Shown here in pieces: positions 1 to 9,780 of a DNA stretch of 64,000 nt (its first letter is position 1; every line of letters starts with the position of its first letter). Made by a program: the position numbers and the translations under genes. A model generated the notes under the pieces. It was given only the letters and a program-made list of their open reading frames with translations, did not search any database and was not told where the DNA came from. The DNA is taken from assembly GCF_000190475.1 (NCBI RefSeq), contig NZ_AEWH01000041.1, positions 1 to 64,000 on the forward strand. The letters are read 5' to 3'. The stretch is from Ornithinibacillus scapharcae TW25 (GTDB lineage: Bacteria > Bacillota > Bacilli > Bacillales > Amphibacillaceae).

Positions 1-6
1 TGCTTA

Positions 7-639
7 TTACCCAACAAGTTTCGTCCCATGAACTTCATTTACCTCTAACACGGATGTAACGTGAAGATAATTACTGTCAGTTATTCCGCCGCCAGGTAAT
101 ATCGTGATTCTACCAGCAGCATAGTCTACATATTCCTTCAACCTATCCAAATTGTCCTCAATTCGAGTACCACTTGCCCCCCCATGTGTTAAAATCCGAT
201 CAACACCATGTTCTATTAACCAATCAATTGCTTTAAATTGATATTCAGGCTTAATCTGATCAAATGCCATATGAAAAGCTACTTCAATTCCTTCAGCTAA
301 CCCTAATAAAGCACGCATTGCTTCCTCGTCAATCCATCCTGACACGGTTAAGCAGCCAAACACTACTCCGTCCGTGCCTAACTCTTTCAGATGAATTAAG
401 TCTTGCTTCATCATCTCAATTTCATCTACACCATAAATGAAGTTCCCACCTCTTGGTCTAACCATTGCCATTACGGGGACATTTTTTGATTTACAATAGT
501 CAATTGTTTGAACGGCTACTGCGTGACTCACCGTCGTTCCTCCTACAGCAAGGTTGTCACAAAGCTCGATGCGATTAGCACCCCTTTCCATAACATCCGG
601 TACCTTGGTAAAGTTCTCTACTACTACTTCTTTTATCAT
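7..639 (-). CDS. cutC: CutC family protein
   Basis: The 210-residue product has the CutC family TIM-barrel pattern: an N-terminal ERGANRIELCDNLAVGG segment, PVMAMVRPRGG near residue 60, FHMAFDQ near 122, ILTHGGA near 150 and ILPGGGI near 182. The family was linked to copper homeostasis in E. coli, but its biochemical role is unsettled. The length fits the shorter Firmicutes members. The ATG at 639 follows an AGGTGG ribosome-binding site. It stands alone, with an ATPase gene downstream of its start on the same strand. Confidence 0.9.
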   Translation of the reverse strand: MIKEVVVENFTKVPDVMERGANRIELCDNLAVGGTTVSHAVAVQTIDYCKSKNVPVMAMVRPRGGNFIYGVDEIEMMKQDLIHLKELGTDGVVFGCLTVSGWIDEEAMRALLGLAEGIEVAFHMAFDQIKPEYQFKAIDWLIEHGVDRILTHGGASGTRIEDNLDRLKEYVDYAAGRITILPGGGITDSNYLHVTSVLEVNEVHGTKLVG

Positions 640-707
640 ACTATTCCACCTATCATTGTTTAATCACGTTGGTTATTTCCAATCTAGTATCCTATATTTT
701 AGGATGA

Positions 708-1442
708 TCAGGAATCAAATAAATGATGCAATAATCTTTCTCTTCCCTCCATGAATTGCTTCATGATTTTATAATGATTGGTTTCTTCTAAACTCGATTC
801 TTCCATACCATCCTCTGTGAGTTGAATAATTTTAGCTTCTGGATAAGCCATTAGAATTGGTGAGTGAGTGGAAATAATAAATTGGGAACCATCTTTCACA
901 AGCTCATGAATCCTTGCTAGCATCGACATTTGCCTCAATGGTGATAATGCCGCTTCAGGTTCATCTAATATATACAATCCATTACCACTGAATCGGTGCA
1001 TAAATGTTGCAAAATAAGATTCACCGTGTGAAAGCTCATGTAATGAAACACCACCATATGAATCAACAACATTTAATTCTTCAATATTCGTAGCTAAATT
1101 ATAATAAGACTCTGCTCTAAAAAAGAAACTGTCCTTTGGTCGAATTGCCCCTTTTGCGATTCGAACATATTCATGGAGATCGGAATGAGAATCGTAATTT
1201 GAAAAATTAAAGTTTAATGTTCCACCTTCTGGGTTAAACCCTAACCCTATCGCAATTGCTTCTAGTAAAGTAGATTTCCCCATTCCATTCTCACCTATAA
1301 TATAAGTAACATTTGGATGAAGTATAATTTCTTCAAATTGCTTCATAACAGGTAGGTTAAGTGGAAATCTATCATAAGATTCAATATGATCACGTTTCAA
1401 ACCGACTCTTTTAATGTACTGGGTATCATGATTCAGTAGCAT
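708..1442 (-). CDS. AAA family ATPase (RecF/ABC-like)
   Basis: A compact single-domain ATPase of 244 residues. It has a Walker A motif GENGMGKSTLLEA in its first quarter, a signature-like LHELSHGES, and a Walker B/D-loop YILDEPEAALSPLRQ followed by FIISTHSPIL. These mark the SMC/RecF-like predicted ATPase class often annotated as 'AAA family ATPase'; the substrate is unknown. An upstream in-frame ATG at 1484 exists, but the GGAGGAG sequence lies just before the ATG at 1442, so I use that start. The small gene at 1462-1704 lies immediately upstream and is probably cotranscribed. Confidence 0.85.
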   Translation of the reverse strand: MLLNHDTQYIKRVGLKRDHIESYDRFPLNLPVMKQFEEIILHPNVTYIIGENGMGKSTLLEAIAIGLGFNPEGGTLNFNFSNYDSHSDLHEYVRIAKGAIRPKDSFFFRAESYYNLATNIEELNVVDSYGGVSLHELSHGESYFATFMHRFSGNGLYILDEPEAALSPLRQMSMLARIHELVKDGSQFIISTHSPILMAYPEAKIIQLTEDGMEESSLEETNHYKIMKQFMEGRERLLHHLFDS

Positions 1443-1461
1443 ATATTTCTCCTCCTTCAGC

Positions 1462-1704
1462 CTATTTTGCGCATTTACATTCATAATCCTTAAATCTAAA
1501 TTCCTTGTATAGCTTTAATTCACCAGTAAAATCACTGGAAGTAGATTCAAATACCTTAACTAATGGAGCAACATCCTGTTTTGCGAACTTTCTTACCTGA
1601 TCTACAAGATTAGCAGCGCTTTCCAACGGATATTCATTCATATCTTCAAATAAGTCATTATGTACACAGATATCATATGTAACAGCAAGAAAATAATTGG
1701 ACAT
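1462..1704 (-). CDS. small hypothetical protein
   Basis: An 80-residue acidic protein starting MSNYFLAVTYDICVHND and ending in a Cys-containing YECKCAK. I do not recognise the family. An in-frame ATG exists at 1752, but GAGGGGAG sits directly before the ATG at 1704, which decides the start. It ends 19 bases before the start of the ATPase gene at 1442, so the two probably form an operon. No membrane segment or signal peptide is apparent. Confidence 0.6.
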   Translation of the reverse strand: MSNYFLAVTYDICVHNDLFEDMNEYPLESAANLVDQVRKFAKQDVAPLVKVFESTSSDFTGELKLYKEFRFKDYECKCAK

Positions 1705-1809
1705 ATAAGTACTCCCCTCGAAATGTCTTCTGAAACTAGTATAAGCTACCATTAAAAAAATTAAAAACCAAACAAAGCCACTATTTAGACATAGTGACTT
1801 TGTATAAAT

Positions 1810-3762
1810 CTATAACGCCTCTTTAATTAATTTCCGGTAATAAACAACGGATAGAATTCCAAAGATTGAATACAGGAATGTGTATAGCACCATAACAATA
1901 ATCATTGGCGTCCACATTTCTGTACCAAACCAAAACCATCCAGACTTAACTGCGAAATAGCTATGGCTTAGTCCCACTAATAAAGGAATCCCAAAATTGA
2001 ACAACTGCTTTATCTTGATTCCATTTAACAGGTCAGACTTAGTGAATCCTAGCTTTCTAAGAATCGTATAGCTTCCCTTTTCTTGTTCACCTTCATCCAT
2101 TTGTTTAAAGTAAAGTATACATCCTGAAGTAATCAAAAATGTTAAGCCGAGAAAAGCAACAACAAACATAATCAAGCCCATATTCTTCTTCTGGTTATTA
2201 AAGTCTTCTAATTGTGACTCATGTGCTGCCCATTTACTCATTTCGGATGCTTGATAGATTTCATTTGCCTTTTCGATATCCTTTTCATCCTTTATATCAA
2301 TACCAATTGAAATTGGAAAATCATTGGTTATTTCCGGATCAAGATCTAAACGTAATTCTTGAAAGACCGAATCATCCACTACTGCAACAGGAAATCCACC
2401 ACTTGTTAGCCTTCTAGGAATTTCATGTCGATTTTCAATTTTGGTTAATGCTAAATCGAAAGACTTAGAATTTCCATTTACCGTAATTTCTCCTGTCTTC
2501 AAGGACATAAAAGCTTCTATTGTTGTATGAACATTAATAAAGATTGCCTCATTCTCTGCGACATCCACCCCTGTTATATCTTTATCAGAAACCAATTCCA
2601 TAGGTCCTTTTAAATCAATATTAGTAGAAGTTTCTACTGCTTCCATATCGAATTCTACAATATTTGTTAAATCGGTTCTGGCCATTAAAATGTCAACTTC
2701 GGTTCGCTCATACGCTATTCCGGTTTCTTCTAGTAAGGACGTAAACGTATTAGCATGCTCCTCATTCGGAATCGAAAAGTCATAGACTACGGATTCCTTG
2801 GACGATTTCTCTGCAGAGTAATAGGATATATAGGACAAGGATAATAACCCTATCGCTAGAGCAGATACCGTAGTAACAACGGTTAATAAGAATGAATTGG
2901 ATTTCATCCGAAACATAATCGACGATAGGGATAGCACTTTGTTAACCGATAAATAACCGTTATTCTTTTTCCTGATTACATTAAAGATGAATCGGACAGA
3001 TCCTTTATAAAAGAAATACGTACCGATAATTACAGATGCTAGAATGATTAACATGACAAGAAACATTTGCTCCATCATCACAAACTTACCATCAAATAGC
3101 TTAGAAGATAAATAATAACCGAAAATAATAAGAGCTAGTCCAAGTATTCCGATTATGATTTCCAAAATAGACACATTATGCTTTTTTTCTTCCGATGTTG
3201 AAGTCGTATGGAATAATGTCAATATCCGTTGCCTTTTAATAAACAAGGCATTAATAATCGAGATAATGATATAGATTACGACAAAAACAACCAATGTCTG
3301 GATAAGAGCTTCCATTGAGAAACGTAGTTCTGCCACTTCATTAATCCCAATTATTTTTAATAGAATCATCATAATGAGCTTTGATGAAGCAAAGCCGAGA
3401 AAGATTCCTACCACCATCGAGCCAAAGTATAAGGTGAAATTTTCAACGCCTAGTATCCGAAATATGTTCTTTTTCGTAATCCCAACAAGCTGAAATAGTC
3501 CAATTTCCTTTCCTCTCCGCTTGATAAAGAGATTATTCGCATACACTAGAAAGACAGTCACAATCGCTATTAATAGTACAGACGCGGTTTTCATTGCAGC
3601 TTCCCCCTTGATACTACCTTCCACCGCATCCATTGAAGGATCATACTGAAGGGTAACAAAAGCAAAATACAATGAAACACTAAATATAAGCGCGAAAACA
3701 TATAAATAGTAGTTTTTCATATTCTTTATTAAATTTCTGAAAATGAGAGATTTAAAGCTCAT
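1810..3762 (-). CDS. Bce-type ABC transporter permease (FtsX family)
   Basis: A 650-residue permease of the BceB/VraG type. It begins [19 protein letters not shown], has an early FtsX-like pair of membrane helices, several more up to about residue 310, a large soluble extracellular segment at about 320-530, and three C-terminal helices. The long extracellular loop is the family hallmark and is thought to sense the peptide antibiotic or the lipid II-bacitracin complex. The start overlaps the end of the ATPase gene (3752-4519). With the adjacent kinase and regulator it forms a complete detoxification and sensing module. The substrate cannot be told from sequence. Confidence 0.93.
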   Translation of the reverse strand: MSFKSLIFRNLIKNMKNYYLYVFALIFSVSLYFAFVTLQYDPSMDAVEGSIKGEAAMKTASVLLIAIVTVFLVYANNLFIKRRGKEIGLFQLVGITKKNIFRILGVENFTLYFGSMVVGIFLGFASSKLIMMILLKIIGINEVAELRFSMEALIQTLVVFVVIYIIISIINALFIKRQRILTLFHTTSTSEEKKHNVSILEIIIGILGLALIIFGYYLSSKLFDGKFVMMEQMFLVMLIILASVIIGTYFFYKGSVRFIFNVIRKKNNGYLSVNKVLSLSSIMFRMKSNSFLLTVVTTVSALAIGLLSLSYISYYSAEKSSKESVVYDFSIPNEEHANTFTSLLEETGIAYERTEVDILMARTDLTNIVEFDMEAVETSTNIDLKGPMELVSDKDITGVDVAENEAIFINVHTTIEAFMSLKTGEITVNGNSKSFDLALTKIENRHEIPRRLTSGGFPVAVVDDSVFQELRLDLDPEITNDFPISIGIDIKDEKDIEKANEIYQASEMSKWAAHESQLEDFNNQKKNMGLIMFVVAFLGLTFLITSGCILYFKQMDEGEQEKGSYTILRKLGFTKSDLLNGIKIKQLFNFGIPLLVGLSHSYFAVKSGWFWFGTEMWTPMIIVMVLYTFLYSIFGILSVVYYRKLIKEAL

Positions 3763-4519
3763 GATGAACCCCACCTAACACACCCTGTGTTTTGATGATG
3801 TCCTGGAAAAACTCCTGCCTACTCTCATCACCGCGATTTAATTTGGTAAAGATTTGTCCGTCTTTAATAAAAATAACACGGCTACAGTAACTTGCTGCTA
3901 ATGGATCATGTGTAACCATCACGATGGTAGAGTTCAATTTTCCATTCAGATCCGTCAATTTATTCAGTAAGTCAGAGGCTGATTTAGAATCAAGTGCACC
4001 GGTAGGTTCATCCGCAAAAATAATACTTGGTTGATGCACAAAAGCTCGCGCAGCAGAGGTTCTCTGTTTTTGTCCACCTGAGATTTCATTTGGGTATTTA
4101 TCCTTTAAGTCAAAGATTCCTAATTCTTTTGTTACCCGTTCAAACATAAGCTGCGCTTCTTTCTTTGGTGTTTTATTTACCGTTAGTGGTAACATAATAT
4201 TTTCCTTAACCGTCAATGTATCTAATAAATGATACTCTTGAAAAATAAAACCTAGGTGACGCTTTCGAAATTCCGCCAGTGCTTTATCACGCATTCTGGT
4301 AAATTCCTTACCATCTACACGGATTGTACCTTGTGAGACATGATCAATGGAAGAAAGGACGTTTAACAAAGTAGTTTTTCCAGAGCCAGATGGTCCCATA
4401 ATTCCAACAAACTCCCCTTTTTCCACAGAGATGTCAATTCCTTTCAACACCTCTTGACGGTTCCACTTATTTCCATAGGTTTTGACAATATTCGTTGCTT
4501 CTAAAATACTCACTTTCAT
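3752..4519 (-). CDS. Bce-type ABC transporter ATP-binding protein
   Basis: A 255-residue ATPase of the MacB/BceA group. Visible motifs are Walker [10 protein letters not shown] near residue 42, the Q-loop [14 protein letters not shown], signature ISGGQKQR near 148, Walker [14 protein letters not shown] and the switch His in VTHDP. It powers the permease at 1810-3762 in export or target release of cell-wall-active peptides, as in BceAB. The ATG at 4519 follows AAAGGAG. A near-perfect palindrome about 75 bases upstream of the start (4595-4618) is the likely binding site of the paired response regulator. Confidence 0.93.
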   Translation of the reverse strand: MKVSILEATNIVKTYGNKWNRQEVLKGIDISVEKGEFVGIMGPSGSGKTTLLNVLSSIDHVSQGTIRVDGKEFTRMRDKALAEFRKRHLGFIFQEYHLLDTLTVKENIMLPLTVNKTPKKEAQLMFERVTKELGIFDLKDKYPNEISGGQKQRTSAARAFVHQPSIIFADEPTGALDSKSASDLLNKLTDLNGKLNSTIVMVTHDPLAASYCSRVIFIKDGQIFTKLNRGDESRQEFFQDIIKTQGVLGGVHHEL

Positions 4520-4594
4520 TCAACTCCTTTATCTAGCCTTATCATAGATGATTATCACACGCTTTTCCTTCGTTTCTCCGAACAAAATACGAAA

Positions 4595-4618
4595 GCATGT
4601 GACAAGATTGTCACATGC
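4595..4618. promoter_or_regulatory. Candidate response-regulator operator of the bce-like ABC genes
   Basis: A perfect inverted repeat, GCATGTGACA-AGAT-TGTCACATGC. It resembles the TGTGAC-N-GTCACA type operators described for BceR-like regulators, and it is placed upstream of the ATPase-permease genes. It overlaps the stop codon of the histidine kinase gene (4611-4613), so it could also fold as an RNA hairpin that separates the two transcripts. Confidence 0.65.
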
Positions 4619-5612
4619 CTGTAAGTTCAATAAAATCATTCTTCTTCGGGAACGTTAATGTAAAAATTGTACCTTTTCCATAAACAGATTGTACGTCAAT
4701 CTTGATTTTCAAAGATTCAGCCGCTTTCTTGGATAAGTATAGTCCCATACCGGTAGCATTCTGATTTTGATGATCCACAGTAGAGGTAAATCCCTTTTCA
4801 AATATACGTGAAATATCCTTCGTCTGAATCCCACGACCATGGTCTTCTACTTCCAGAGTTATATTACCATGTCGTAGAAAACTACGTATTTGAATATCAG
4901 ATTTCTCACTATATTTTACCGCATTCGTTAAGATTTGCCTTAAAATAAATGGTAGCCACTTAGAATCCGATAGGACATCTGTGACTTCTAATTTTATATC
5001 GAAACCTATTTCCTTTTGAAAACACCACGTTTTCAATGACCGAATCTCGGTAATTATTATTTTTTCCATATCTATTGCTTCAATATACAAGTCATTTTCC
5101 ATAAAAGGCAAACGACGGCTATGTAACTGTTGATCCAGAAGTAAATGTATCCGGAGCCATTCATATAGCAACTGTTCCCTTAACACTTTATCATCCATTC
5201 TCTCCAGCATGAGCTGCATGGTTGTTAGTGGCGTTTTTACTTCATGTATCCAAGCTAATAATTCATCCTTTTCCTTTTCTATACTAATAGCTAAGTTATT
5301 CGATACCCGCTTATAATATACATCCTGCTGTTTAATTGCCTTCTCTACAATCGCTTCAAAAGGAGTCTTTCCTTCTAACATCTCGACATCTATATTTGGT
5401 GCCCATTCCTCTACCTTTTTATAGAAAGAAATCTCTCGATTATATTGAAAAACCAGAAATAAAATAAAGAGTACAGATGAAAGAAAAATCATATATAAGA
5501 TAGATTGAAACCTTATCGAAGGATCTACATAGCCAACTAAAAGGAATAATCCTTGTAGTACACAGAAGAAAATAATCCAATTTCTTTTTTCGCTGATATA
5601 CTCTTTCATCAT
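4611..5612 (-). CDS. BceS-type intramembrane-sensing histidine kinase
   Basis: A 333-residue sensor kinase with two closely spaced N-terminal membrane helices (about 11-28 and 35-55) and almost no extracellular loop, typical of kinases that sense through a partner BceAB transporter. The H-box is WIHEVKTPLTTMQ near residue 122. The ATPase domain has an N-box LRQILTNAVKYS, G1 DHGRGI, and G2 TGMGLYLSKKAA. It overlaps the regulator gene at 5609-5612, showing translational coupling. It should phosphorylate that regulator in response to transporter activity. Confidence 0.93.
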   Translation of the reverse strand: MMKEYISEKRNWIIFFCVLQGLFLLVGYVDPSIRFQSILYMIFLSSVLFILFLVFQYNREISFYKKVEEWAPNIDVEMLEGKTPFEAIVEKAIKQQDVYYKRVSNNLAISIEKEKDELLAWIHEVKTPLTTMQLMLERMDDKVLREQLLYEWLRIHLLLDQQLHSRRLPFMENDLYIEAIDMEKIIITEIRSLKTWCFQKEIGFDIKLEVTDVLSDSKWLPFILRQILTNAVKYSEKSDIQIRSFLRHGNITLEVEDHGRGIQTKDISRIFEKGFTSTVDHQNQNATGMGLYLSKKAAESLKIKIDVQSVYGKGTIFTLTFPKKNDFIELTGM

Positions 5613-6304
5613 TCGTTATGATCCTCTTCCTTTGCCATATATCCCTGTCCAATCTTTGTTTCGATAAAATGTCCAAGATTGATAACTTCTAAGCTTTTCC
5701 TTAGTCGATTTACATTCACTGTCAATGTATTGTCGCTTACAAATCTTTCGTCATTCCATAATTCACTAATTAGTTCTTCACGACTTACAATTTGATTGTT
5801 ATGTTCGATTAGGATTTTCAAAATGAACATTTCATTTTTTGTTAATTCAATTTCTCCAATATCATTTTTTACGGTACCTTTCACATAATCCACCGTGGCA
5901 GAATTCCAGACTTTCAGGTGAATTTGCTGTTCCATACTATAATTGTATACTCGTCTTAGGACAGCCTGAATCTTAGCAATAAGCACATCAAAATGAAACG
6001 GTTTTTGAACAAAGTCATCCGCTCCAAGTTGCATGGACATCACCATATCTGTTGGATGGTCTCTAGATGATAAAAAGATTATCGGTACTTTTGAATGCGA
6101 TCGTATCATGCGGCACCAATGGAACCCATCAAACTTTGGTAATTGTATATCAATGATGACTAAATCTGGTTTTACACTAGAAAATTCTTTCATCACATTC
6201 CCAAAATCTTGAATTCCATATACTTCATAGGACCATTGGGATAAGCGTTCCTGGATTTCTCGACGTAGTGTAGTGTCGTCTTCAACTAATAAGATTTTAA
6301 ACAA
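5609..6304 (-). CDS. BceR-type response regulator (OmpR family)
   Basis: A receiver domain (acidic pocket EDD, phospho-Asp in LVIIDIQLPKFDG, conserved Lys in FVQKPF) is followed by an OmpR/PhoB winged helix (about residues 125-230). A longer reading from ATG 6316 is possible, but it has no ribosome-binding site, whereas GGTGAT precedes the TTG at 6304, giving MFKILLVEDD. The gene order regulator, kinase, ATPase, permease on one strand matches the Bce modules. Its probable target is the palindrome at 4595-4618. Confidence 0.92.
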   Translation of the reverse strand: MFKILLVEDDTTLRREIQERLSQWSYEVYGIQDFGNVMKEFSSVKPDLVIIDIQLPKFDGFHWCRMIRSHSKVPIIFLSSRDHPTDMVMSMQLGADDFVQKPFHFDVLIAKIQAVLRRVYNYSMEQQIHLKVWNSATVDYVKGTVKNDIGEIELTKNEMFILKILIEHNNQIVSREELISELWNDERFVSDNTLTVNVNRLRKSLEVINLGHFIETKIGQGYMAKEEDHNE

Positions 6305-6430
6305 GGTTATCACCATTTCTAGTAGTTAGTACCATTATTTTACCATCTATTTTGAACAATAGCCTTAAAGAAAAATTTGTTTATGCTATGATGATAGAAG
6401 AATAGATTCAATCAACTTAGGAGGGTTATG

Positions 6431-6688
6431 ATGAATATCTGGCTAATCGCTTTTATACTAGTTATTTGTATCATAGCTTTAGTTGCTACATTTATGGTTA
6501 TCAAACAAGAAGAGAGAAAAATGAAGCAGTATGAGGAAACAGGTGATACAGCGAAAAGTGAACTCCAAAGGTCTCATGAATATGAAACAAAATCTTTATC
6601 ATCCAATGTTAAAAGTTTAACCTGGATTTATGTTGTCGTTATCGGGTTATCCTTTATTGTGTTTGGGCTTTATATGTATATGAGATAG
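6431..6688 (+). CDS. small two-helix membrane protein
   Basis: An 85-residue protein with a hydrophobic N-terminus (NIWLIAFILVICIIALVATF), a charged middle (EERKMKQYEETGDTAKSE) and a C-terminal hydrophobic helix ending FGLYMYMR. No family recognised. Two tandem ATGs follow AGGAGGG; the second, at 6431, has the better spacing. A terminator hairpin follows at 6749-6777. It is divergent from the bce-like regulator and may share its upstream region, but there is no other link. Confidence 0.65.
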   Translation: MNIWLIAFILVICIIALVATFMVIKQEERKMKQYEETGDTAKSELQRSHEYETKSLSSNVKSLTWIYVVVIGLSFIVFGLYMYMR

Positions 6689-6748
6689 GAAAAATTTGTA
6701 CCCTTTTTAACTATATTCTTGTAATAAATGAATTCTATCGATTCCAGG

Positions 6749-6786
6749 ACAAGTGTAGAATTTATGACTACACTTGTTTTTTATTA
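6749..6786 (+). terminator. Rho-independent terminator
   Basis: The stem ACAAGTGTAG/CTACACTTGT with a 9-base loop is followed by TTTTTTATT. It lies about 60 bases after the small membrane protein gene. Confidence 0.85.
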
Positions 6787-6939
6787 TTGAATCAAATTAC
6801 AATACTAAACCACTAAAATTTCCCGGAAAATATTGTGAATTATGTTAACATTTAAGTTATATATCATGGTATTATTTACCTAGTAATTCACATAATAATA
6901 GTCCATAAGTTTGATAGATTATATTTTCCAAAGGATGAA

Positions 6940-7665
6940 GTGTCAATGAAAACAGGAAAAAAACACTCCAATCAAAAAGGTTTCACCCTAATTGAACTTC
7001 TAGCAGTAATCATTATCTTAGGTATTATTATTGGAATTGCCGTTCCTAGTATCGGTGGAATCATCCAGTCATCCAAAGAAGATGCGGTAAAAGCTGATGC
7101 ATTACTAACCTTAATAGCAGCAAGTCTATATACGACTTCCAATGAAAGTGATTCTACCTCTATATCATCTGACGAATTAAGCCCTTATATTGAAAGCGTC
7201 AACCTGGGTGATTTTAACGTTATGGTAGATTCTAAAAAGTATGCATTAGTCACTTCTACTATTCCGGTTGGTAAATTTTCTATTACTTTCGCATGTGCAA
7301 CGAAAGAAGATATTTCAAAAGATAATAAGAAAGGTAGCAGAGTTATTGGTAGTTGCGAGGGGACCGTAACACCTCCCGGTAAAGATCTAGACAACGGTTC
7401 AAACCCTGATGATGGCACTAATCCTGATACAGGTTCCGATCCTGATGATGGTTCTAATTCTGATACAGGTTCTGACCCTGATGATGGTTCCAATCCTGAT
7501 ACAGGTTCTGACCCTAATGATGGTTCCGATCCTGATAGTGGTACTATACCACCTCATGTTCCAAACCCTGAACCAGGTGATAATTGGTGGGACTTCTGGT
7601 TGAGATTGTGGAAATGGTTAGATTGGCGAGAGTTCTGGGAACGGTGGGAAGATTTTTGGGATTAA
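6940..7665 (+). CDS. orphan type IV prepilin-like protein with Asp-Pro-Gly repeat and Trp-rich tail
   Basis: The N-terminus carries a textbook class III signal: basic leader, then KG|FTLIELLAVIIILGIIIG, with Glu at mature position +5, as required for prepilin peptidase processing and assembly. A roughly 100-residue pseudopilin-like globular part follows. Residues about 148-205 are a low-complexity repeat of DPDDGSNPDTGS-type units encoded by 36-base DNA repeats (about 7390-7545). The last 27 residues contain nine tryptophans mixed with acidic and basic residues. No pilus ATPase, platform protein or peptidase gene is nearby. GTG 6940 and ATG 6946 are both possible starts; AAGGA lies at 6931-6935. 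Function unknown. Confidence 0.8.
   Translation: MSMKTGKKHSNQKGFTLIELLAVIIILGIIIGIAVPSIGGIIQSSKEDAVKADALLTLIAASLYTTSNESDSTSISSDELSPYIESVNLGDFNVMVDSKKYALVTSTIPVGKFSITFACATKEDISKDNKKGSRVIGSCEGTVTPPGKDLDNGSNPDDGTNPDTGSDPDDGSNSDTGSDPDDGSNPDTGSDPNDGSDPDSGTIPPHVPNPEPGDNWWDFWLRLWKWLDWREFWERWEDFWD
7385..7545 (+). repeat. Tandem coding repeat (about 18/36-base units)
   Basis: Repeated units of the type GGTTCCGATCCTGATGATGG encode alternating (D/N)PDDGS and (N/S)PDTGS peptides within the prepilin-like gene. Units differ by a few bases. The copy number is likely to vary between strains. Confidence 0.8.
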
Positions 7666-7683
7666 CCTAAGCGTATAGGAAAA

Positions 7684-7735
7684 CAGAAAAAGGACCTTGG
7701 TAGTAGAAAATTCTACTTTATGAGGTCCTTGCTTC
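7684..7735 (-). terminator. Terminator of the ABC-F gene (possibly bidirectional)
   Basis: The stem AAGGACCT/AGGTCCTT encloses an inner GTAGAA/TTCTAC pairing. Read on the minus strand it is followed by TTTTTCTGTTTT, so it fits the end of the ABC-F transcript; it also lies just after the prepilin gene on the plus strand. Confidence 0.8.
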
Positions 7736-7759
7736 TGTATTGATAATTGTTTCCTAATC

Positions 7760-9703
7760 TTACGATGATAATTCTGAGGAATTTAGCCATATTTCAGTGG
7801 CGGCTTCTAGTTCCTCGCTTAATTCTACTTTTCTTTTATACAACTCATTGAGTTCAACATAATCCAAAGGTTGCTCTGCCATTGCCACCTCTAATTCTTT
7901 TATTTCTTTTTCGAGCATTTCAATTTTAGCCAGTAAGTTTGCTTCTTCCTTTTTATTCCTTTTTCCTTGGGTATTTCTTTTCTCTTTGTTTTTTTGCTTA
8001 GGTCTTTCAGTAACTAAGTTTTCATTATTTTCAAGCAGTAGCTTTTCTTTTTCCATTTTGTAATCATCGTAATTCCCCATATAGCTTTTCAAGCTATTTT
8101 CTTCCACTGCTATGAGTCTGTCACTCATTTTATTTATAAAATAGCGGTCATGGGAGATGAAGAAAATGGTACCTTGAAAGTCTTCAAGGGCTTCTTCTAT
8201 GGCTTCTATAGAATCTATATCCAAATGATTCGTTGGCTCATCTAAGATTAATAGGTTTATTTCTTGGTAGAGAAGTATAGCTAGTTTAAGCCTAATCCTC
8301 TCTCCCCCGGAAAGATGCTTTACTTTCTTAAAGACACTCGATTGAAAGAACATGAATTTGGCTAAATATTCTCGAGCCTTCCCTTCCAAAATAGCTATAT
8401 CGTCACGGAAAGCGTCAATCAATCTCAGTTCTTTATTCGGAAAAGTAATATTTTGTGGTAAATAGGCTACTTTAACACTTGCCCCCATTTCAATCGTACC
8501 TGAATCAGGCTGTTCCTCTCCTAGCAGCATTTTTAGGAAAGTGGTTTTACCACTACCATTTGGACCAATCAGTCCGACTCTTTCCCCATAATGAATCATG
8601 ACCTCTGCTTCCTTGAAAATGGGTTTATCCCCATAGCCCTTTGTAAGACCTTTTGCCTTTATGGCCTCTTTGCCTGAGCGGTCAACATCTTTAAATTCCA
8701 GTCTCATATTCTTTCTCTCTAGAGTCGGTCGATCTATACGCTCCATCTTATCCAATTTCTTCTGAATGCTTGCCGCTCTTCTAAAGAATTTATTATTATC
8801 TGCCCTCATGGCCCAATCACGTAAATCTTTGACTTGGTTTTCCATAGTAGAAATCTTTTTCTGTTGCTCACGATATTGTTCAAATTGAATCCGTAAGTTC
8901 TCTTCCTTTTGGCTTATATATGCTGAGTAATTTCCCTTATAACTGATAGACCTTTTATCTTCAATTTCTACAATTTTAGTTGCCACATGATTCAGAAAAT
9001 AGCGATCATGCGATACAATGAGGACAATTCCTTTATAATTTTTCAAGTAGCCCTCTAACCACTCAATTGATTCCATATCTAAATGGTTGCTCGGCTCATC
9101 CAGTAACAGGATGTCAGGACTATGAATGAGAAGTTTTCCTAAAATAACTGTTGTCTTTTCCCCACCACTTAGTAAGTCAAAGTCACGTTGCAGGAAGCTC
9201 TCACTAAACTTTAATCCCGTGCAAACCTTACTTAATTTTTCTGTACGTTCATAGCCACCCTTTACCTCGTATAGTTGAACAAGATCACTGTATTTATTTA
9301 GAGCCTTCTCCAGTACAGTACCTTCAGAAGTATTCATTTTCTCTTCTAGTTCTCGCAGTTGTGTTTCCATTTGATCGATTTCTTCAAAGGCTAGATTGAG
9401 AATATCAATTACTTTCATTCCCTCTGGGTATGCTGGAGCTTGTTCTAAATACGCAGTAGTTGCTTTACTAGGGATTGTGTTAATCAATCCCTCATCATAG
9501 CCGTAGCTAGTCGTTTGTGGATAGCCTGGATAATAGTTCATTTCTTCTATTCCAGCTAATATCTTAAGTAGCGTACTTTTCCCACTACCATTAACCCCTA
9601 CAATCCCAACCTTTTCTCCATCAAAGGCTTCAAAGGACACATCCTCCAATACTAACGTTGCATCCATAAATTTTTTAATACCACTTACTCTAAGTTCTAA
9701 CAT
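7760..9703 (-). CDS. ABC-F family ATPase (ribosome-associated)
   Basis: A soluble twin-ATPase protein of about 647 residues without membrane segments. The first domain has GVNGSGKST and LSGGEKTT with LLLDEPSNHLD; an interdomain linker carries charged helices; the second domain has GPNGSGKTT, LSGGERIRLKLA and LILDEPTNHLD; both have SHDRYF. A C-terminal coiled coil rich in Lys and Glu follows (about 565-640). ABC-F proteins act on the ribosome in translation quality control or antibiotic protection. TTAGAACTTAG after ATG 9703 with AGGA upstream favours MLELRVSGIKKF as the start over ATG 9721. The leader has a terminator and uORFs, suggesting inducible expression. Resistance spectrum unknown. 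Confidence 0.92.
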   Translation of the reverse strand: MLELRVSGIKKFMDATLVLEDVSFEAFDGEKVGIVGVNGSGKSTLLKILAGIEEMNYYPGYPQTTSYGYDEGLINTIPSKATTAYLEQAPAYPEGMKVIDILNLAFEEIDQMETQLRELEEKMNTSEGTVLEKALNKYSDLVQLYEVKGGYERTEKLSKVCTGLKFSESFLQRDFDLLSGGEKTTVILGKLLIHSPDILLLDEPSNHLDMESIEWLEGYLKNYKGIVLIVSHDRYFLNHVATKIVEIEDKRSISYKGNYSAYISQKEENLRIQFEQYREQQKKISTMENQVKDLRDWAMRADNNKFFRRAASIQKKLDKMERIDRPTLERKNMRLEFKDVDRSGKEAIKAKGLTKGYGDKPIFKEAEVMIHYGERVGLIGPNGSGKTTFLKMLLGEEQPDSGTIEMGASVKVAYLPQNITFPNKELRLIDAFRDDIAILEGKAREYLAKFMFFQSSVFKKVKHLSGGERIRLKLAILLYQEINLLILDEPTNHLDIDSIEAIEEALEDFQGTIFFISHDRYFINKMSDRLIAVEENSLKSYMGNYDDYKMEKEKLLLENNENLVTERPKQKNKEKRNTQGKRNKKEEANLLAKIEMLEKEIKELEVAMAEQPLDYVELNELYKRKVELSEELEAATEIWLNSSELSS

Positions 9704-9780
9704 ATTCGTTCCTACTTTCATCCATTGTGTACGTTACACCATTCTGGATAGACAAAGAAGACCTTTACTATATAATTTTG

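Noticed and set aside
7185-7493. Minus-strand ORF opposite the prepilin repeat
   Set aside because: It exists only because the Asp/Pro/Gly codon repeat is open on both strands; no RBS.
7385-7545. Regular repeats as a possible CRISPR array
   Set aside because: The units are contiguous coding repeats without spacers.
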